Source: Actinoplanes sp. TBRC 11911 | GTDB taxonomy: Bacteria > Actinomycetota > Actinomycetes > Mycobacteriales > Micromonosporaceae | Direction: 5' to 3' | Assembly (NCBI RefSeq): GCF_012933445.1 | Contig: NZ_JABBNC010000012.1 | Coordinates: 62,001 to 126,000 of the forward strand | Length of the DNA stretch: 64,000 nucleotides | In this document: piece after piece, positions 16,120 to 24,771 of the stretch | Layout of the letters: the number at the start of each line of letters is the position of its first letter | Numbering within the stretch: the first letter of the stretch is position 1 | Position numbers and translations under genes: made by a program | The notes under the pieces: model-generated | The model's input: only the letters and a program-made list of their open reading frames with translations | Databases searched by the model: none | Told to the model about the DNA's origin: nothing

Positions 16120-17232
16120 CTACTGGCTCAGCAACACCTCCGCGCAGGCCCGGACCTCGTCGACGAAAATCTCCGGAACCTCGAAGGCGGCGAAATGCCC
16201 GCCCCGCGACGGCTCGCTCCAATAGCGAATGTCGGGGAAGCGGCGCTCGGCCCAGCGGCGTGACGGGCGGGGCACCTCGTAGGGGAAGACCGAGCAACCC
16301 GTCGGAACGTCGACGCTGTCGGTGCTGCCGTCGTGGAACAACGCCCGGATCTCGGCGAAGCTCTCCCAATACATCCGGGCGGCGGAGGCACCGGTCGCGG
16401 GCAGCCAGTACAGCATCAAGTTGTCGATCAGCCGGTCGTGGCCCAGCACGCTGCGCGGGTCGGTCCAGGCGTGGAACTTCTCCACGATCCACGTGGCCAA
16501 GGCCGCCGGGGAGTCGACCAAGCCGTACCCGATGGTCTGCGGGCGGGTCGCATGCAGGAAGGAATACCCGTCGCCGGAGTCGTCGGACAACGCCTCCAGG
16601 GCGGCGCTCTCGGCGGCGGTCAGGTCGGCGAAGGTCGCGGGGTCGGGCGCCACCAGCGGCGGCATCAGATGGATGCCGAGGACGCGCGACGGGTGGCGCT
16701 GGGCCAGCGACGTGCTGATGCTCGTGCCCCAGTCGTGGCCCTGGGCGAGGAAGCGGTCGTAGCCCAGGCGGGCCATCAACGCGGCCCACGCGTCGGCGGT
16801 GCGGTGCACGGACCAGCCGGGCGCGGACGGCTTTTCGCTGAACCCGTAGCCGGGCAACGACGGGCACACCACGTGGAAGCCGGCCGCGGCCAGCGGGTCG
16901 ATCACCTCGGCGAACTCCACGACGGAACCCGGCCAGCCGTGCGTCATCAGCAGCGGTACGGCGTCCCGGCGCGGCGACCGCACGTGCACGAAGTGGACCG
17001 TCAGGCCGTCGATCGGGGTGCGGAACTGCGGATGCCGGTTCAGGCGTGCCTCGGCGGCGGCCCCGTCGTACGACTCGGCCCAGTGACGGCACAGCTCCTG
17101 GGCGTACGGCAGCGGTGTGCCCTGGACCCACCCGGCGCTGGTGGCCTGCTCGGGCCAGCGGGTGCGGCGCAGCCGTGACCGCAGATCGTCGACGACCTCG
17201 GCACCGAGCCGGACCCGGAACGGCTCGATCAT
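16120..17232 (-). CDS. Epoxide hydrolase (EHN-type alpha/beta hydrolase)
   Basis: A 370-residue epoxide hydrolase with the EHN N-terminal domain (IEPFRVRLGAEVVDDLRSRLRRTRWPEQ) and an alpha/beta-hydrolase core. Oxyanion motif HGWPGS at 98-103, nucleophile D167 in GHDWG, and the catalytic His in the C-terminal GGHFAAFE. These residues support real activity, opening epoxides by a covalent ester intermediate, probably in secondary metabolism or detoxification. ATG 17232 overlaps the LLM oxidoreductase stop (ATGA). It ends 150 bases before the mobile-like element. Confidence 0.9.
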   Translation of the reverse strand: MIEPFRVRLGAEVVDDLRSRLRRTRWPEQATSAGWVQGTPLPYAQELCRHWAESYDGAAAEARLNRHPQFRTPIDGLTVHFVHVRSPRRDAVPLLMTHGWPGSVVEFAEVIDPLAAAGFHVVCPSLPGYGFSEKPSAPGWSVHRTADAWAALMARLGYDRFLAQGHDWGTSISTSLAQRHPSRVLGIHLMPPLVAPDPATFADLTAAESAALEALSDDSGDGYSFLHATRPQTIGYGLVDSPAALATWIVEKFHAWTDPRSVLGHDRLIDNLMLYWLPATGASAARMYWESFAEIRALFHDGSTDSVDVPTGCSVFPYEVPRPSRRWAERRFPDIRYWSEPSRGGHFAAFEVPEIFVDEVRACAEVLLSQ

Positions 17233-18008
17233 GACCGTGCCGGTGGGCCGGCCGCGATGCGCCCGCGGATCTCGTCACGCCGCGTCCAGCGCGTCTCCAT
17301 CCACCAGGTGCAGCCGGCGTCGGCCCAGGGCGCGACGACCGCCGCCGCCTCCGCCGGGGACGTCTCCCCCTCGGCGAGAACGTCGAAACCCGCTGGGACG
17401 CCCTTCTCGGCGAGCCACGCGGTCATTTCCCGTACGGCGTCCGGGCCGCCCTCGTAGCCCGGGATGATGCCGTCGCAGCGCGGCACCCGGCGCATGGATT
17501 TCGGGCGCGGCCACACGCCGACCACCCAGATCGGAATGCGCGCCTGCACCGGAGCGATCGCGGCCGGGTCGCCGCGCGGCGGCTCGCATCGGTAGTGGCG
17601 GCCCTCGAAGCCCTTGCCCGCCCACAGCGCCCGCATCAGGTCGATGCCGTCGTCCATCATCTCGGCCCGCGTGCGCAGATCGGCCTCGGACCCGATGCCG
17701 GGCAGGCCCGCGTCCAGCGCGCCGACCCCGACGCCCAGGATCGCCCGCCCGCCGGACAGCTGATCGACGGTCGCGACCTGGCTCGCCACCTTCCAGGGGC
17801 GGCGCCACGGCAGCGGCGTCAGGATCGTGCCCAGCCGCACCCGGCTCGTGGCGACGGCCATCGCGGCAAGCAGGCTCCAGGCGTCGACGCCGTAGTCGGT
17901 CTCGGGCACGAACACGCCGTCCCACCCCGCGTGCTCGGCGAGAATGGCCTGCTCAACCTGCTCGGGGGCGGTGCCGCCGGGGAGGATCACGCCGTACCGG
18001 AGATTCAT
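17229..18008 (-). CDS. LLM-class flavin-dependent oxidoreductase
   Basis: A 259-residue luciferase-like (LLM) protein. Motifs: YGVILPGGTAPEQVEQAILAEHAGWDGVFVPE, then RVRLGTILTPLPWRRPWKVASQVATVDQLSGGRAILGVGVG, typical of the TIM-barrel flavin or F420 binding fold. Shorter than the usual 300-350 residues but apparently intact. Co-transcribed with the epoxide hydrolase (ATGA). It may supply an oxidised (for example epoxidised) substrate to that enzyme; this is inference from the operon only. Confidence 0.87.
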   Translation of the reverse strand: MNLRYGVILPGGTAPEQVEQAILAEHAGWDGVFVPETDYGVDAWSLLAAMAVATSRVRLGTILTPLPWRRPWKVASQVATVDQLSGGRAILGVGVGALDAGLPGIGSEADLRTRAEMMDDGIDLMRALWAGKGFEGRHYRCEPPRGDPAAIAPVQARIPIWVVGVWPRPKSMRRVPRCDGIIPGYEGGPDAVREMTAWLAEKGVPAGFDVLAEGETSPAEAAAVVAPWADAGCTWWMETRWTRRDEIRGRIAAGPPARS

Positions 18009-18073
18009 GGGGTCTTTTTAGCAGGGGGGTCCGACAAGTTTGTGAAGCGACGCGGTCTGCGAGCATCGAGCCC

Positions 18074-18451
18074 ATGACCGCCATCGCCCGCCTCGCCGCC
18101 GTGTCCCTCGACGCCCACGACCCATCGGTTTTGTCCCGGTTTTACCAGGATTTACTCGGCCTCGAGGTCTCCTACGAGTCCCCCGATTTCGTCGCGCTCC
18201 GCGGCGCGCCCACGCTGATCACGATCCAGCGGGTCGTCGACCTGCCGCCGGTGTCCTGGCCGACCGGGCCGATCCCGAAGCAGATCCATCTGGAGCTCGG
18301 CGTGGACGATCTGGACGCGGCGGTGCGCGCCGCCATCGAGGTGGGTGCCCGGCTCGCCGACGCGCAGCCGTCCCCGGACCGCTGGCGGGTCATGCTCGAC
18401 CCGGCCGGTCACCCGTTCTGCTTGACGACCTTGGTCCCGACCGCTTCCTGA
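18074..18451 (+). CDS. VOC-family (glyoxalase-like) protein
   Basis: A 125-residue single-domain vicinal-oxygen-chelate protein: [31 protein letters not shown] at the start, [22 protein letters not shown] in the middle, and [14 protein letters not shown] at the end. Glyoxalase, bleomycin-resistance and dioxygenase-like families share this fold; I cannot say which activity. Divergent from the LLM gene; its 3' end overlaps rnhA tail-to-tail by 43 bases. Confidence 0.85.
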   Translation: MTAIARLAAVSLDAHDPSVLSRFYQDLLGLEVSYESPDFVALRGAPTLITIQRVVDLPPVSWPTGPIPKQIHLELGVDDLDAAVRAAIEVGARLADAQPSPDRWRVMLDPAGHPFCLTTLVPTAS

Positions 18452-18876
18452 AGGCCGCGGGCGGCGAGCCGGTCGGCGCGCTCGTTCTCCGGGTGCCCGG
18501 CGTGCCCCTTCACCCAGTGCCACTGGACGTCGTGCCTGCTCACCGCGGCGTCCAGGCGCTGCCACAGATCAACGTTCTTGACCGGTTGCCGGGCCGCCGT
18601 CTTCCACCCGTTGGCCTTCCACCGGGGCAGCCACCTGGTGATGCCATCGCGTACGTAAATGCTGTCGGTGTAAAGCTTGACCGTCATCGGCGACCGGGTC
18701 AGCGAGTCGAGCGCCTCGATCGGCGCGGTCAGCTCCATCCGGTTGTTGGTGGTCGACGCCGCCGACCCCCCGCAGAGATCTTTTTCCTGCGTGCCGTACC
18801 GCAACACGGCACCCCAGCCGCCCGGACCGGGGTTGGGCACACAGGCACCGTCGGTGTAGATCTCCACCACGCTCAT
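18409..18876 (-). CDS. rnhA: Ribonuclease HI
   Basis: A 155-residue RNase HI that cuts the RNA strand of RNA-DNA hybrids in the cytoplasm. Catalytic carboxylates are visible: D in [16 protein letters not shown] (residue 8), E in [15 protein letters not shown] in [12 protein letters not shown], and the C-terminal [22 protein letters not shown] 18876 ([10 protein letters not shown]) is chosen over an upstream ATG at 18918 because the fold begins here. Convergent overlap with the VOC gene. Confidence 0.95.
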   Translation of the reverse strand: MSVVEIYTDGACVPNPGPGGWGAVLRYGTQEKDLCGGSAASTTNNRMELTAPIEALDSLTRSPMTVKLYTDSIYVRDGITRWLPRWKANGWKTAARQPVKNVDLWQRLDAAVSRHDVQWHWVKGHAGHPENERADRLAARGLQEAVGTKVVKQNG

Positions 18877-18944
18877 GGAGTGAGGGTAGCCATGCTGATG
18901 CCACCCACAGGTCGCCACCCGATTCGGACACGTATGGTGAATCG

Positions 18945-19868
18945 GTGGTAAGTGAGGATGCGGTCGACCTCCAGGACGTTGTCGTACGCTACGGCGCCAC
19001 GACCGCTGTCGACGGGGTCTCGCTGCGCATGTTCCGCGGCCGGGTCCTCGCGCTGCTCGGTCACAACGGCGCCGGCAAGACCAGCCTCCTGCAGGTCTGC
19101 GAGGGGTTCCGCAGCCCCGACGGCGGCCGTGCCCGGGTGCTCGGCCTCGACCCGATCGCCGACCATGACGCGCTGATGCCCCGGCTCGGCATCATGCTGC
19201 AGTCCGGCGGCGTCTACCCGTGGGCGACGACCGGCGAGATCCTGCGCCTGTTCGCCTCGTACGCGTCGAACCCGATCGATCCCGAGCAACTGCTCGACCT
19301 GCTCGGCCTGCGCAAGATCGAGCGCACCCGGTTCCGGCGCCTCTCCGGCGGCGAGCAGCAGCGCCTGTCCCTGGCGATCGCGCTGGTCGGCCGGCCCGAG
19401 CTGGTCTTCCTCGACGAACCGACGGCCGGCATGGACACCGAGGCCCGGCACACCACCTGGCGGCTCATCGAGCAGCTCCGCACCGACGGCGTGTCCGTGC
19501 TGCTCACCACCCACCTGCTCGACGAGGCCGAACGGCTCGCCGACGACGTGGTCATCATGCGGTCCGGCGTGGTCGCCGCGACCGGCTCCCCGGCCGAGCT
19601 CACGGCCGCCGCGGGCATCGACCTTCTTTCGGTACGCGCCGAGCCCAGCCTCACCCTCGACGGACGGCTCGCCGGCCTCGACATCAAAGAGAACACCCCT
19701 GGTGAGTACGCGATAACGGGCCCCCTGGACGCCACCACGATCGCCGAGGTGCTGAGCTGGTTCGCGGACGCCGGCGCCCGGGTCACCGCGGTGAACACGC
19801 GCCGGCGCACCCTCGAGGACGTCTACCTGGCCCTGACCACCGGTGAGAAGGCAGCAGCAAAGCGATGA
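18945..19868 (+). CDS. ABC-2 exporter ATPase
   Basis: A 307-residue ATP-binding protein: Walker [11 protein letters not shown]-loop MLQSGG, signature LSGGEQQRL, Walker [13 protein letters not shown], and H-loop [11 protein letters not shown]-terminal extension ends [16 protein letters not shown], typical of DrrA-like exporters. GTG start at 18945. The pair with the following permease resembles the conserved actinobacterial ABC-2 exporter often found near haem-biosynthesis genes, but those neighbours are absent here. Confidence 0.92.
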   Translation: MVSEDAVDLQDVVVRYGATTAVDGVSLRMFRGRVLALLGHNGAGKTSLLQVCEGFRSPDGGRARVLGLDPIADHDALMPRLGIMLQSGGVYPWATTGEILRLFASYASNPIDPEQLLDLLGLRKIERTRFRRLSGGEQQRLSLAIALVGRPELVFLDEPTAGMDTEARHTTWRLIEQLRTDGVSVLLTTHLLDEAERLADDVVIMRSGVVAATGSPAELTAAAGIDLLSVRAEPSLTLDGRLAGLDIKENTPGEYAITGPLDATTIAEVLSWFADAGARVTAVNTRRRTLEDVYLALTTGEKAAAKR

Positions 19869-20623
19869 GCGGTACTTTCGCCCCCGCCCCCGGCCGTGCC
19901 CCGATGCGCGCGGTGCTGCGCAGCCAGGTCCGGATGGAGTTGACCCTGACCGCGCGCCGCGGCGAGGCGGTGGTGCTGGCCATGGGCGTCCCGCTGCTGG
20001 TCTTACTCGGCGCCGGGCTGACCCACGCGACCAATGTGCCCGGTGGGGACCGCTTGGCGTTCGTGGTTCCCGGCGTGCTGGCGCTGACCGTGATGTCGAC
20101 GGCGTTCACCGGCCAGGCGATCACGACCGGCTACGAACGCAGCTACGGCGTCCTGAAACGGCTGGGCGCGTCCCCGCTGACCCGCCCCGGTCTGCTGTTC
20201 TCGAAGATCGCCGCGGTGCTGGGCCTGATCGTGGTCCAGTTGCTGGTGCTGGCCGCCGTCGGGGTGGCCGTCGGGTGGCGGCCGCACTTCGGGCAGCTGC
20301 TGCCGGCCATCGGCATCACCGTGCTGGCGACCGCGGCGTACAGCGGCTTGGCGCTGCTGCTGGCGAGCGTCCTGAAGCCGGAGACGACGACCGCCGCGGC
20401 GACGTTCATCTACGTCCTGATGCTCGCGGCCGGCGGCATCATGTTCGCTGCCCCGAACCTGGGCACGGCCGGCTGGTTCATCCTCCCGCTGGCCGCCCAC
20501 GCCGAGGCCCTGCGCCAGACCTTGTCCCACGACGCTGCCGTGCCCGGCTCGATCTGGCTGAGCCTGTCGCTTTGGACCCTCGTCTTCGTGTCAGCGGCCG
20601 CTCGGAAGTTCCGCTGGGAGTAG
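19865..20623 (+). CDS. ABC-2 type permease
   Basis: A 252-residue six-helix ABC-2 membrane protein (MRAVLRSQVRMELTLTARRGEAVVLAMGVPLLVLLGAGL..., GYERSYGVLKRLGASPLTRPGLLFSK...). ATG 19865 overlaps the ATPase stop (ATGA). Together they form an exporter of unknown substrate. Confidence 0.92.
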   Translation: MSGTFAPAPGRAPMRAVLRSQVRMELTLTARRGEAVVLAMGVPLLVLLGAGLTHATNVPGGDRLAFVVPGVLALTVMSTAFTGQAITTGYERSYGVLKRLGASPLTRPGLLFSKIAAVLGLIVVQLLVLAAVGVAVGWRPHFGQLLPAIGITVLATAAYSGLALLLASVLKPETTTAAATFIYVLMLAAGGIMFAAPNLGTAGWFILPLAAHAEALRQTLSHDAAVPGSIWLSLSLWTLVFVSAAARKFRWE

Positions 20624-20737
20624 CGCTGGGCGCCACCGTGTTCGCGCGCGGTCGGCCACCTCGCTCTTGGGCGTAACCATTCACGCACGTCGCCGTGGCG
20701 GGTCGAGTGTTCTGGGCGCCCCGCGCCCTCGCTCGGG

Positions 20738-20785
20738 CCGCCACGGCCCTCGGCGGGAGCAGCGAACCGCACCACCCACCCCGCT
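20738..20785 (-). repeat. Dispersed intergenic repeat, copy 2
   Basis: The inverted partner of 9601-9649: 48 bp with one missing base and one substitution. It lies in the 182-base gap between the convergent permease and YjbR genes, mirroring the position of copy 1. Confidence 0.7.
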
Positions 20786-20805
20786 ACGACAGGCGGCTCT
20801 TGATC

Positions 20806-21153
20806 TCAGGCCAGCCGAGGCAGGTAGGCCGCCCAGACCTTCTTCGGCACGCACATGCGCCAGGCGTCCAGCACCAGCTCGGTCATCTCCTCCTCGTCCA
20901 GCTCGGCCATCCACGCCTCGACCCAGTTGAAGCGCATGTCTGACTCGCGCGGCAGATGGAACACGCGCGGCCGGGACTCGACCAGAAGCGGCCTCTCCTC
21001 CTTCGGAAAAGCGAACCCCATCTCGGTCTCGTCGCGGGAGAACGCCACATACACGATCTTCCCCACCCGGAACTTCACCCGATCGCTGATCAGGTGCTCT
21101 GAGCTGCGCGGCAGATCCCGGGCGACCTGCCGCACGTCATCGACGGTGACCAT
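20806..21153 (-). CDS. MmcQ/YjbR-family protein
   Basis: A 115-residue MmcQ/YjbR-like protein (MVTVDDVRQVARDLPRSSEHLI...KFRVGKIVYVAFSRDETEMGFAFPKEERPLLVES..., ending VPKKVWAAYL). The family has a CyaY-like fold and is described as a possible DNA-binding protein, but its role is not settled. GTG or ATG start is not in doubt: ATG 21153. Monocistronic. Confidence 0.85.
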   Translation of the reverse strand: MVTVDDVRQVARDLPRSSEHLISDRVKFRVGKIVYVAFSRDETEMGFAFPKEERPLLVESRPRVFHLPRESDMRFNWVEAWMAELDEEEMTELVLDAWRMCVPKKVWAAYLPRLA

Positions 21154-21317
21154 GCCGAAACTCTAGGCGGGGGGTACGACAAAAAAGCTCGGCGTTCGCA
21201 CCCCGCCACGTCGCCAGCCCACGGAGCGCCCGGCCGCGTCGGAGAAGCTCTGCTGCACGGCGGCGACACGGGTACGCAGATGCCCGACGGTCGCGACCCG
21301 CGCCTGCCACTGATCGC

Positions 21318-22283
21318 TCAGCTCTCGTCGGCCGCTTGTCGCTTTGCTCGGGCGCGGCGCTTGCCCTCGTGCATCGCCTGCACGCGGGCGACCGGAATGG
21401 TGTGGCCCTCCTCCACCAGGCCCGGATCCAGCGCCTGCGGCGGCGGCATCTCCGCGGCCCAGACGTCCCGGTCGGCTAGCAACGCCGGGGCGGTGTGGAT
21501 CGTGAAGTCGGCCGGGGTCACCGCGTCCAGCTCGTCCCAGGCCAGCGGGAAGGACACCCGCACGCCGGGGCGGATCCGCGGGCTGTAGGCGGCCACCACC
21601 GTCGCGCCGCCGGAGCGGGTCGCGTCCAGGAAGACCTTTCCGTGGCGGTCGTCGCGAATGAACGCTGTGGTCGCCAACTCCGGGTCGATGCGCTCGGCGC
21701 GGGCCGCCACCGCCCGGGTCGCGGCGGCGACGTCCTCGACGGCGGCCTTTCCGTCCAGCGGCACGAACACGTGTACGCCCTTCGAGCCGCTCGTCTTCAC
21801 TGCCCCGGACATCCCGGCGTCGGCGAGGGCCTGCCGCACCAGCCGCGCGGCGCCAACGGCCAGCGAGAACGCGCCTCCCTCGGGCGGGTCGAGATCCATG
21901 ATCAGGTGCGTGGGGTGAAGGTCGCCGGCGACCATGAGCGCGGGGTGGTACTCGAGGGCGCGCTGATTGCCGAACCACAGCAGGGTCCGCCGGTCGTTGC
22001 ACAGGCCGTAGGTCACCTGCCGGTGGGAGGCCTCTGCCCACACCTCGGTGCGCGGCACCCAATCCGGCGTGTATTTGGGCAGATTTTTCTGCATAAATTG
22101 GTCCTGCCCGCGCAGCAGGCGGATCACCGACAGCGGCCGGTCCCGCAACACCGGCAGGATGCGGTCGGACATCACGTCCAGATAGTCGATCAGATCCCGC
22201 TTGGTGGCGCCCGCCCCCTCGTACAGCTCCTGATCGAGGTTGGTGAGGTTCACCCCGTCGCGTTCCTCGCCCTTCTCCGCCAT
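21318..22283 (-). CDS. LigD-type polymerase/primase domain protein (NHEJ)
   Basis: A 321-residue stand-alone polymerase domain of the bacterial non-homologous end-joining enzyme LigD (archaeo-eukaryotic primase fold). Visible motifs: LTNLDQELYEGAGATKRDLIDYLDVMSDRILPVLRDRPLSVIR, FMQKNLPKYTPDWVPR, the catalytic HLIMDLDPPEGGAF (D-x-D), KTSGSKGVHVFVPL, and RPGVRVSFPLAWDEL. No ligase or nuclease domain is attached and no Ku gene is in the window. Starts at 22307 or 22322 are also possible; none has a good ribosome site. Confidence 0.88.
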   Translation of the reverse strand: MAEKGEERDGVNLTNLDQELYEGAGATKRDLIDYLDVMSDRILPVLRDRPLSVIRLLRGQDQFMQKNLPKYTPDWVPRTEVWAEASHRQVTYGLCNDRRTLLWFGNQRALEYHPALMVAGDLHPTHLIMDLDPPEGGAFSLAVGAARLVRQALADAGMSGAVKTSGSKGVHVFVPLDGKAAVEDVAAATRAVAARAERIDPELATTAFIRDDRHGKVFLDATRSGGATVVAAYSPRIRPGVRVSFPLAWDELDAVTPADFTIHTAPALLADRDVWAAEMPPPQALDPGLVEEGHTIPVARVQAMHEGKRRARAKRQAADES

Positions 22284-22544
22284 CGCCCCATCGTGCCCGA
22301 AATCCATCGCCCCTGCTCGCACCCCCCAAGATCAAGAAGGCCCAACAGCGTGGGTCCCCCGCAACACACACCCGGGAGGGACGCATCTGCTGCTTGCGGA
22401 ACGATTCGGCGGCGACGACCCGCTCGACGAGGCCGGCACGTTTCAACCCGATGACCGACCGCCGTCGAGGTAATCGCGCGCCCATTTGTCGTCTTCGCTC
22501 CGGTTCGGTGTCGTCTGATCGGCTGTCCGCCGCCGGATTTCGAG
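22284..22544. other. Gap upstream of the LigD-like gene
   Basis: No gene is supported. It would contain the promoter of the LigD-like gene. Short open frames here have no recognisable content. Confidence 0.5.
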
Positions 22545-22589
22545 ACCTTGGAGAGTTGTGGCTCGTATGTGGGCGTAACTCTCCAAGGT
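22545..22589. repeat. Hairpin repeat, copy 2
   Basis: 13-bp inverted arms ACCTTGGAGAGTT / AACTCTCCAAGGT with a loop containing ATGTGGGCG, matching the repeat at 15187-15235 in arm and loop and in the same orientation. Confidence 0.8.
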
Positions 22590-22696
22590 TGCGAAATCAG
22601 GGGGAAAAATGTCCGTCGCAAAAGGCGTGTTACGGACAAAGCAATCGTCCTTTTCGGACTGCCGTCCGCGATGCGGCCATCCGCGTCCGGATGGTG

Positions 22697-23221
22697 GAAC
22701 TGTTCAGCTGGTTCTCGCGCCGCTCACCCTCCGATGCGGTGGCCTTGCGTGGCTGACCTGAGGGCCGTCGCTGTGGGGAGCTGGGACGTTCCGGCCGCGG
22801 CGGGTGCCCACACCCGCTGTGGGTCGCCATGGTGTGGGGAGCCACAGCCTCCCCGGCGTCGCGATTCCCCACACGTGGGTGGGGGTGGCCGCGGTGTGGG
22901 GAGCCGCAGCCTCCCCGGCGTCGCGACTGCCCACACCCGGGTGGGGGTGGCCGCGGTGCGGGGAGCCACAGCCTCCCCGGCGTCGCGATTCCCCACACGT
23001 GGGTGGGGGTGGCCGCGGTGTGGGGAGCCACCGCCTCCCCGGCGTCGCGACTTCCCACACCCGGGTGGGGGTGGCCGCGGTGTGGGCAGCCACAGCCTCC
23101 CCGGCGTCGCTACTGCCCACACCCGGGTGGGGCGCCCGTTGTGGGGAGCTGGGACCTGCCCGGGCCTGGCGGCGTCGCCTCGCACGGGGACTCCCGACCG
23201 ACGGAACCAGCTGAACAGTTC
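22697..23221 (-). mobile_element. Non-autonomous (MITE-like) element with 62-bp VNTR, copy 2
   Basis: A 525-bp block, the inverted counterpart of 15320-15969. Perfect 18-bp terminal inverted repeats GAACTGTTCAGCTGGTTC (22697-22714) and its complement (23204-23221). Exact 9-bp direct repeats CGGATGGTG flank it (22688-22696 and 23222-23230). It is 125 bases shorter than copy 1, which equals two 62-bp units plus one base, so copy number of the internal repeat differs. No coding capacity of note. Confidence 0.85.
22790..23140 (-). repeat. 62-bp tandem repeat array (about 6 units)
   Basis: The CCCACA landmark recurs at about 22809, 22870, 22932, 22994, 23056 and 23118, that is every 62 bases except one 61-base step. 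Units alternate between a CCCACACGTGGG and a CCCACACCCGGG form. Same unit family as 15411-15870 read from the other strand. Confidence 0.93.
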
Positions 23222-23431
23222 CGGATGGTGAGACAACGACCAAGGCCAGCGCGTTGACGGCGGCTCAGCGCACGTTTGTGATGTGTGCGGGCGATCGTCA
23301 TGTGCGACACGCCGCCGGGCTGCCGGCTACGGATTAGGGTGGCCGGGCCGCGCGGGGTCCGGGTGCTCACGCCGCCCGGCTTGGCGACAACGGGCGCCGA
23401 GTGGAGGTTCGGGCGGACGCGATCTAGGTGC

Positions 23432-23773
23432 TCAGGCCGCCCTGGCGATCGCCACCGCTGGGAAGATCATCAGCAACGTCAGGACGACGTAGGTGGCGCC
23501 GATGCCGAAGCGCTGGTTGCGGGTGGCGATCACGGCCGCGGTGAACGGGCCGAGGACGATCAGGAAGGCCGCCAGCGTGAAGACGTCGTCGTCGCGGGTC
23601 TCGCCGGTCCAGCCGTAGATCATCAGCAACGGGACGATGACCAGCCAGGCCAGCGTCACCATGACAACCTTCAAGGTCACTCGGGTACGGCGTACGGCGT
23701 CAGCGGGGTCTTTGTGGAGGGCGAACGCCATCCGTGCAGCGAAACCGTCAGCGGACCGTCTCTCCGTCGTCAC
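23432..23773 (-). CDS. Small two- to three-helix membrane protein
   Basis: A 113-residue protein of unknown function. From GTG 23773 (MTTERRSADGFAARMAFALHKDPADAVRRTRVTL) it has a polar N-terminus and hydrophobic helices near 38-56, 66-85 and 92-112. I recognise no family. It stands alone, 120 bases downstream (in its own reading direction it ends 200 bases short) of the second mobile-like element. An upstream ATG at 23818 is possible but lacks a ribosome site. Confidence 0.65.
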   Translation of the reverse strand: MTTERRSADGFAARMAFALHKDPADAVRRTRVTLKVVMVTLAWLVIVPLLMIYGWTGETRDDDVFTLAAFLIVLGPFTAAVIATRNQRFGIGATYVVLTLLMIFPAVAIARAA

Positions 23774-23892
23774 GACTCGTAGCCTAGAACGCCCGGCCGG
23801 GATGCACATCCACCGCAAAAGGGATGCCCACCCGGAAGGGCCCGGACCGTGGGGATTCCGGACGGTGGAACCCCCACAGACCCGACCGGGCG

Positions 23893-24771
23893 TCAGCTCT
23901 TGACGGAGCCGGCCATCAAGCCGCCGATGAACCAGCGCCCCAGCAGCACGTACACCAGCAGCGTCGGCAGCGACGTGATCAAAGCCCCGGCCATCGACGC
24001 CGCGTAATCCGGGGACTGCGCCCCGGCCAGCGCGTTCAAGGCGATCGTGATCGGGCCGTTCCGCGTATTGGACAGGAAAATCGCGAACAAATAGTCGTTC
24101 CAGGCCGACGTGAACTGCCAGATGATCGTCACCACGAAACCGGGGATCGAGATCGGCAGGATGATCCAGGCGAACGTTCGCAGCAGGCCCGCCCCGTCAA
24201 CCCGGGCCGCCTCCACCAATTCCTCGGGAACCGTCGTGGCGTAATAGTTCCGGAAGATCAGGGTGCAGATCGGAATCCCGTAGACACAGTGCACGAACAC
24301 CAATGTGGGAATGCCGGGCGGGATGCCGATCGTCGTCACGATGTCCCGCAGCGGGATCATCACGGCCTGGTACGGGATGAACATGCCGAACAGGATCAGC
24401 GTGAACACCAGGTCCGCACCCGGAAAGCGCCACCTCGACAAAACGAACCCGTTCGCGGCCCCGATGACCGACGAGATCACCGCGACCGGGATGGCCAGCT
24501 CGAACGTGCGCAGAAACGCCGGCCGTAACGCGGTCCACGCCTTGTCCCACGACGCCACGGTCCAATGTGCCGGCAGGTTCCACTGGCTGGTGACGCCGAT
24601 GTCCGAGCCGGCTTTGAAACTGGTCACGATCAGCACGTACATGGGCATCAGCACGATGATCAGGAAGAGCAGGGCCAAGGCGTACTTGATGATTGAACCC
24701 GGACCGAAAGAAGACTTGCGCTTGGCGACAACGGTCTCTAACGAGGACGGCGGGGCGATAACCGCTGTCAT
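23893..24771 (-). CDS. Sugar ABC transporter permease (MalG-like)
   Basis: A 292-residue inner-membrane permease of the carbohydrate-uptake CUT1 type: six helices, with the cytoplasmic EAA loop ELVEAARVDGAGLLRTFAWIILPIS that contacts the ATPase. ATG 24771 overlaps the MalF-like stop (ATGA). No ATPase gene is encoded in this operon; CUT1 systems in actinomycetes commonly share a distant MsiK-type ATPase, which is assumed here. Confidence 0.93.
   Translation of the reverse strand: MTAVIAPPSSLETVVAKRKSSFGPGSIIKYALALLFLIIVLMPMYVLIVTSFKAGSDIGVTSQWNLPAHWTVASWDKAWTALRPAFLRTFELAIPVAVISSVIGAANGFVLSRWRFPGADLVFTLILFGMFIPYQAVMIPLRDIVTTIGIPPGIPTLVFVHCVYGIPICTLIFRNYYATTVPEELVEAARVDGAGLLRTFAWIILPISIPGFVVTIIWQFTSAWNDYLFAIFLSNTRNGPITIALNALAGAQSPDYAASMAGALITSLPTLLVYVLLGRWFIGGLMAGSVKS

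Larger units (their letters stand above)
22688..23230. repeat. 9-bp target duplications around copy 2
   Basis: CGGATGGTG at 22688-22696 and 23222-23230, identical, directly abutting the 18-bp inverted repeats. This is the strongest sign that the block inserted by transposition. Confidence 0.8.

Noticed and set aside
15148-16225. Long open frames with PTHAWGIATPGRP-like repeats across the 15.4-15.9 kb array, and similar ones at 22.7-23.3 kb
   Set aside because: All frames are open because the unit lacks stop codons and 62 is not a multiple of three, so the frame rotates every unit. No ribosome site, start or conserved protein feature.
21163-21317. Extra coding sequence after the LigD-like gene (a frame ending SFFVVPPA)
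   Set aside because: It is out of frame with the LigD-like gene and has no start or ribosome site of its own; I cannot support it as a gene.
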